Shown piece by piece: positions 58,401 to 64,000 of a stretch of DNA of 64,000 nucleotides; the stretch's first letter is position 1; each line of letters starts with the position of its first letter. Source of the DNA: Ipomoea triloba (Eukaryota > Streptophyta > Magnoliopsida > Solanales > Convolvulaceae); the NCBI RefSeq assembly GCF_003576645.1, contig NC_044917.1, positions 2,749,738-2,813,737 on the forward strand, in the 5' to 3' direction. The position numbers were made by a program, and so were the translations under genes. The notes under the pieces are model-generated. The model ran no database searches and had not been told where the DNA came from. It saw only the letters and a program-made list of their open reading frames with translations.

Positions 58401-60319
58401 CTTCATCATTATGTTCATGAATTATATATACTATGGTCAAGTTAAAACCAATTCTGATCTGTAATGGATGAGTCTATAAACGAGGGCTTGGTTATTCATC
58501 ATGAGGTGTAATGCATGTTCATCAACCCTTGCTCTAGCTTTCATCATATATCAAGCATTCAAGCCGCAGTATAAATTGTAATTAACGTTTTTGCCCGTTG
58601 TTTATTAGGCCACGTTTGAATATAATATTGCAGAATGGTGATGGTGATGTTAAATCATAATTATTATAACTTTTGAATTTTTAATTCGTTCTTGGTTTGT
58701 TGATATATGTTTAATTTGCCATTGATTTCGGTCAATAAACTTAAATAACTCGAATTTAATAAAAGTCAATAATATTAGGGTTGTAACGGGAATACAAATT
58801 GTGTTAGTGTAATAGATTACATTAATGATTTGTACCTTAGACTCTTTTTCTTATATTAGTACAAATAATTTTCAATGTTACCATGCACTCATCTTTTAAG
58901 TTTTTCCTTAACATCGTTAAATCTAACAATTAAGTTATAATTAATTACAATTAAATCTATGTTAATTTAATAGCTGCATTAATAACTTATACATACCATC
59001 ATGCTTTCTTTCTTGTACATTTACAAATACATTTTAATTTTACAATTTTCGTATTAGTGTTACTTTCACCGTACCATTTCAATTCTAAGGGTTTGTTATT
59101 ACGGAGTAGTATTTATTTATTTTTACCTTTGTATGAGCTTTTTTTAAATTTATTTTCTAATTGTATTATTTTAACTGTATAATTTTTTTTTATAGTGTTA
59201 GTATACATAAAAGTCTTGTTTTCTTGAGTTTCAACAAAATAAATTGAAGTAATTAATTATTCAACTACATATTTGATAATGTAAATCCTTCAATATTGAA
59301 TATGCTTGATGTTGATCTCAATTACTTGATATATTATACAGATATTTTGTTAGAATTAAATATGATAAATATAATATATAAATTTTGAACAAATTATTTA
59401 TTTTGATAATATAATTGTACAATTACTTTTTAACATTGAACATTATATTTATTTAGTTATGCAACGCTCTTCATTTAATATAACTAAGGTATAAGCATAA
59501 ATGTGTTGTACAGCTATCAGTTTAGACTTTAATTAGTTGAGACAGATCACATCTTTCAATTGAGAAGTCGTAGCGAAATTGTTATATTCATTTGATCTAA
59601 CAATATATGTGCGTGTGTTTAAAACCCTTGATTTAGTCTATTCTTATCTGCCTAAAGTGCATTCTCAGCTCCATACAATTAAATAATATTTGGGTATTGA
59701 ATCAATCCTCAAATGCGACGATTAATAAGTGGGTAATATTGTTTAGAAAAGTCATATTCACACATCAAAGAAACATGTGAAGGTTTCGAATTGCTGCAGC
59801 CGCTGAGTGGCGATGATGATGATGATGAAGAAGGAGAAGAAGATAAGACATTAATTAAATAAATTAATCTCGATTAAAATTTAAAATCCCTGGGAAGATA
59901 TATAGAATAAACCATCAACTTCTCTGATCTCATCATTTGTGCATTGTTGAATTAAACAAACAAAATCAGTTAATCAGGAGTAGTTTTGTTTCAGCGGCTG
60001 ACCTTATTTTTTAGAAGATAAAGAATACAACTTAAGCCCCGAAAAGGTGATCGAGTAAATAAATGCAACATAATTCTCATACCTTGAGATCACAAGTTTA
60101 ATTCTTACTCGTTTTGTTTAGCTCATCAGACAGGATTTTTACTTAGTACAGGTACTTAAGCACATGCTGAATTGCAGACTTTTAGACCTATCTAGGATCA
60201 TAACATTGGGCCGACTTTCTTCTCTTCCTTTATTTGGATTTGCCGCTTCAATGGCTTCATAATCTTTGTTTTGTTAGCAACCTAAAAAAATATAGAACAA
60301 ATAAAGATTGACAAATTAT

Positions 60320-60412
60320 GCTATGGACCCGAATCCACTTAAAGTGGACCCAAGTCCATGTTCACAATTTAAAACTTTATGTTCATAATTTTATAATTCT
60401 ATATTCACATTA
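60320..60412. repeat. Fragment of the palindrome-ended repeat family
   Basis: Reads GCTATGGACCCGAATCCAC, then AGTGGACCCAAGTCCATG, followed by ATGTTCATAATT and CTATATTCACATT words. It is one terminus plus degenerate interior units of the family seen at 19993-20561, in inverted sense for the interior words. The other end is missing. Confidence 0.65.
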
Positions 60413-62507
60413 AACTAATAATGTTGAGAGCGAGTCGGGCGGCAGAGACTTGACAACCGCCGTGCCCAACTTGTTTGATCTATCGCGTTGAAAAATTAAC
60501 AAAAAAGGAAGCTAGTTGGAAAGTGGTGACTGGTGAGCATATATGGTTTCAGTGGCTAATATTGCTCAACGTGGTTTTGTCTCTTGTGATTGATGGACTT
60601 CTGTGGATTTAAATCTCAAAAAGACCAAAATGTTCCTTTCACCTAAAAATCGTAGGGTTTTTGAATGATCAAAGCAATGACGATTTAGTTTAAATATATT
60701 GGGGAAAGATAAGTATGCCTAACTTAGCTTGCTAGCAACAACATGGAAAAAACAAATCCAACATTTTGAGAATAAAACAAAATATCAACTAGCAATAAGA
60801 TACCAGAAAAGGAAAAACAGCCCTAACTTCACAGCTTGCTTCATCTTGTCCTTTTTCCCCCTTAGCTTTTCTGTTCAATGTTTGTGTCCCACCTCACAAA
60901 AGGATGATATCATAATTTTAATTTAGAGAAAGAGAGAAACAAATATATATGTTCCGTTTATATTTGATTAATAAGTAAATTCCATAAGTCTCGAGTTTTA
61001 GTAGGAGAATGCAATTACCTTAAAACCTATGAGAGAGTATTTTACCATCCTTTGAGGTCCTACCTAGTAAGAAAAAGATTAATCTCAATGTGTACGGTCC
61101 TATATACCCTGAGTGAGGAAACCTATGATCTAGCAAAAGAAAAATAAGTAAATTACTTTTTTAACGTGGGGTGGGGGTGGGGTTCCCCAATGAATATAAA
61201 GAGTTTTATTATCAAGTCATAATGGGAAATAAGAAGGGGAAAATAGAAATATTCATGTGGAAATATCAGAATTTTCAACCTCAACCAGGCAATGATGTGT
61301 GAACAAAGTAGAAGGAAAAGAAAATTAACAAGAATTTCACTTAATTGTACATGCATAAAAATCAAAGGTCACCTGTATATTCACCATTGAATTTGAATAG
61401 TCTAAAGACCCAGACAAAGGTGAGATGCAGAAACTAATGTAATAATATCATAAATGTTGGAAGTCTACCCTTAAAAGTCAGGGTTTAACAGGTCGGCTCC
61501 GTTTACTACAGAGGATGGCAGGACGCCTTAAGCCAAAAATACAAGGCATCATGCACAACCTATACACACAAATAACATACCTTAACCACCCATCCCTTGA
61601 GTGTTTGTGTCACGTATATTAAAATGTTATGCAAGACAGTCTTGTCAAGACCTGTATCGTATGTGTACTAGTACAACTTAAGTCCAACGTGATCAATATA
61701 CTTACATCTATGTATGGACAACCAAAGCTTGAATCATTCATCACCAAATATCTGAAGATGTCCATTGCTCTGAAAATCCTGACGACTGAAACCTATAAAG
61801 ACAATTTAAAAAAATCACGAATACTTGTGTTAGCAAACTCAGTTCATATAATGTGATCTCATTAACAATGACATTGTGTCAAATACCTAGTTCAATCTGC
61901 ACTCTCCATTGAGGTTGCATTCTCTATTCTGAAGCAAATGTAGTTGAATCAACGTCACAGTGGATGGGGAGAATATTTAGCGACAAATGAACCAAGGACC
62001 AGCATATAAGAGAACCGTAGGCATAAGAATATGTCTATTCACACTAGGGCAGACATAAGAGGGCACTATATGCAGAAGGATATTTATCTTGAGTCCAGAA
62101 TTGTAGATGAAAGAACATGTATCACTAAAATGATACAGTATTGTCAAGCGTCAACCAGCCACGTGATCCCATCCTACGTAGAAAGTAAAATGTCAAGTTC
62201 GATATTTATGTGGTATTCCTTCAAAAAGAACTTTTTCCATGTTGAGAATAATTTATCAATGGTATAAAATTGAAACTTGTACTCCAAGAATGTGGGATAC
62301 CACCATAAGAACTATAAGAGAAGGAAACTAGCGAAAATGTGAAATTTACCTGCTTCTGTTATTAAGCAACCTGTAGCCCGTCTGAGAAGTCATGTATAGA
62401 TAAAAATGGCTGCAGCCTCTGGAATGTCAGCAGAATGGAAGCGAACTCATCAAAATGGAAGGGCACAGATAATCCCACAAGGTTCTTCAAACTAGATAGT
62501 GACCGGG

Positions 62508-64000
62508 TTAAAACTTATCATCTGGCACAAAGCCCCTTTGGAGCATTTCATCATGAAATTGGAAAGCCTCCTTCAAGTTCTCTTGTGAGACATGTCCATT
62601 TATTAATGATGTATATGTGGATCTGTCGGGATTTATGCCCTTCTTCATCATCTTCCTATATATCAAATTGGCTTCCTGCATCCTACCCAACTTACAAAAC
62701 CCACTGAGAATGGCATTGTAGGTTACAACATCAGGTAATAGCCCATGATTTTCCATTTCATTAACCAAGCTTAGAGCTTTGTCCAAGCTCTCCTCTATAA
62801 TTAAACCATGTACTAGAGTATTGTATGTAACTGAATCTGGATGCAGACCTCGGGAGTGCATCTTGTTAAGAAACTCCACCGCCTTTTCTGCATCACCATA
62901 TCTGCAATATCCTTTAACGAGTGAGTTGCATGTGACAACAGTAGGCTTAATACCTTTACCAATCATCTCATCAAACAATCTCAATGCATCAAAAATATAA
63001 CCCTTGTTGCAGTAGCCATTTATTAAAGTACTATATGTAATACAATTAGGATATATATTTTTAGAAATCATATGATCTCTTAGTTGAAAAGCACTTTCCA
63101 TATCACCAGCCTTGCAAAACCCGTTAATCAAGGTATTGTATGTTACAACATCTGGCTTGAGATTTCGTTGGATCATAGTATCAAACAGCGAAAGTGCCTT
63201 CTCCATATTACCATCCTTACAATATCCATTTATAAGCGTTGTGAAAGTGCAAAAATCAGGAAATACATCTCTTTCAACCATCTCATTGAAAATTAGAGCT
63301 GCTTCAGAAAGCATCTTTTCTTTGCATAAACCACTCAAAATAGTGTTGTAAGTAACTACATCCATGGGCAAGCCTTGAGCTGACATTTCATCACGCATCT
63401 TCATAGCTTCTGATACAGAACGATTTCTACAAAAGCCACCAATAAGAAGAGTATAAATCACATTATCTGGTACAAGCCCCTTCAGTTTCATATCCTCATA
63501 ATATGCTAATGACTTGTCAAAACGTCCAATTCTTGAAAACAACCCAATTAGTGAACTATAACTAACCAAATCTGGAAGGGCACCTAAACGAGCCATTTCT
63601 TCAAAAATCGACTCAGCTTCTGGCGCATTATCTTTTCTACAACACTCAGCAAGCAATGTGTTATAACTAGTAGTATCGGGGGCGAATCCACTATGCACCA
63701 TCTCGTTTAAAACATCCCTTGCCTTCTGATACTGTCCGTTCTTACACAATCCATTAACAATGGAATTATAGGTCAACAAACATGGTTTCAATCCCTTGAG
63801 GGACATTACATTCATTAGTTCAAAAACCTCTTCTAGATGTCCCTCACGACAATAAGCACTAATCAGAGTGTTGTAAGTCACAATATCCCCAAAAATCCCT
63901 TTCTCCTCCCTTTCATCAATAAACAACTTTGCATCCTCGATTTTGCCAACTTTACAAAAAGCATTCACCATTATATTCAGAGTATACACATTCATTGGAA
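62508..64000 (-). CDS. Pentatricopeptide repeat protein, P class (3' part)
   Basis: Partial gene: the reading frame is open through the right edge of the window and ends at a stop at 62508. The visible 495 residues are 14 consecutive 35-residue PPR motifs with no gaps (pattern VVTYNTLI.GFCK.G....A...F.EM...G..PD) and a four-residue end, DDKF. P-class PPR proteins bind organelle RNA in plastids or mitochondria and act in processing, stability or translation. There is no E, DYW or SMR domain at the C-terminus. The targeting peptide and the first motifs lie outside. The tail recalls Arabidopsis At5g01110, from memory and uncertain. One exon in the visible part, as is usual for this family. Confidence 0.93.
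   Translation of the reverse strand, partial: PMNVYTLNIMVNAFCKVGKIEDAKLFIDEREEKGIFGDIVTYNTLISAYCREGHLEEVFELMNVMSLKGLKPCLLTYNSIVNGLCKNGQYQKARDVLNEMVHSGFAPDTTSYNTLLAECCRKDNAPEAESIFEEMARLGALPDLVSYSSLIGLFSRIGRFDKSLAYYEDMKLKGLVPDNVIYTLLIGGFCRNRSVSEAMKMRDEMSAQGLPMDVVTYNTILSGLCKEKMLSEAALIFNEMVERDVFPDFCTFTTLINGYCKDGNMEKALSLFDTMIQRNLKPDVVTYNTLINGFCKAGDMESAFQLRDHMISKNIYPNCITYSTLINGYCNKGYIFDALRLFDEMIGKGIKPTVVTCNSLVKGYCRYGDAEKAVEFLNKMHSRGLHPDSVTYNTLVHGLIIEESLDKALSLVNEMENHGLLPDVVTYNAILSGFCKLGRMQEANLIYRKMMKKGINPDRSTYTSLINGHVSQENLKEAFQFHDEMLQRGFVPDDKF

Larger units (their letters stand above)
52804..62507. other. Long AT-rich gene-free region
   Basis: About 9.7 kb in which I find no coding gene. Recognisable items are listed separately: a foldback element (53735-54327), an ATA/TAA microsatellite (54448-54503), a perfect 46-bp duplication (54991-55082), a Stowaway MITE (55245-55496), a fragment of the palindrome-ended family (60320-60412) and a SINE-like relic near 60980-61130. 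The segment 56000-60300 is AT-rich with homopolymer runs and no interpretable structure. Short open frames lack domains. Confidence 0.6.

Noticed and set aside
61629..62267. Two plus-strand frames of 75 and 78 codons downstream of the PPR gene
   Set aside because: No domain, no splice partners and AT-rich composition like the surrounding non-coding DNA.
1..64000. An operon-like or clustered new pathway, or a virus-derived locus
   Set aside because: The genes belong to unrelated housekeeping or signalling families on both strands with ordinary introns. No capsid, movement, integrase or replicase frame was seen apart from the short LINE and copia relics.

Overview
This is a window of plant nuclear DNA. 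Genes are split by GT-AG introns, intergenic DNA is AT-rich and full of MITEs, a SINE and LINE/copia remnants, and the protein families are plant-specific (P-class PPR, RLCK-VII kinase, F-box/PP2, U-box/ARM, PADRE/DUF4228, RGP). The protein set fits a eudicot. Scattered ACGGAGTA words and Stowaway ends would suit an asterid such as a Convolvulaceae species, but that is a guess.

Layout. 1-1000: MITE debris. 1000-2674 (-): GDSL lipase. 2.7-6.6 kb: intergenic. 6.6-13 kb: tandem pair of U-box/ARM E3 ligase genes (+), with a Tourist-like MITE present only in the first copy. 13.2-16.2 kb (+): plant-specific MAYIPPHKR-type protein. 16.3-16.7 kb: LINE RNase H remnant. 17.3-19.8 kb (-): plastid-type membrane protein resembling the DUF948 group. 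20-25.2 kb: repeat island containing a palindrome-ended element, a MITE, a long-TIR element carrying an X8/CBM43 gene fragment, a copia RT fragment and a SINE with perfect target duplications. 25.3-27.2 kb (+): F-box/PP2-B protein. 28.4-31.0 kb (+): RLCK-VII kinase with atypical catalytic motifs and an acidic tail. 32.1-39.1 kb (+): sterol 3-beta-glucosyltransferase (UGT80A2 type), 14 coding exons, with a nested pair of MITEs in its last intron. 39.6-40.6 kb (-): UDP-arabinopyranose mutase/RGP. 43.2-45.3 kb (-): acidic-repeat membrane protein. 46.2-48.8 kb (-): 20S proteasome subunit beta-3. 49.2-49.6 kb: second LINE RNase H remnant. 52.0-52.7 kb (-): PADRE/DUF4228 protein. 53-62.4 kb: gene-poor AT-rich DNA with a foldback element and a Stowaway MITE. 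62.5 kb to the end (-): 3' part of a P-class PPR gene that continues beyond the window.

The genes are ordinary monocistronic plant genes with no operon-like relation. Themes are ubiquitin-proteasome (two U-box ligases, one F-box protein, one proteasome subunit), cell surface and lipid metabolism (GDSL lipase, sterol glucosyltransferase, UDP-arabinose mutase) and signalling (RLCK). I saw no clearly new multi-gene system. The most unusual signals are the X8-capturing long-TIR element, the RLCK that has lost key kinase residues, the GDSL gene whose last intron does not join in frame at its obvious sites, and a repeat family whose termini are themselves palindromes.

Gene models were built by hand from reading frames, splice consensus and frame continuity. 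UTR limits are mostly not determined.
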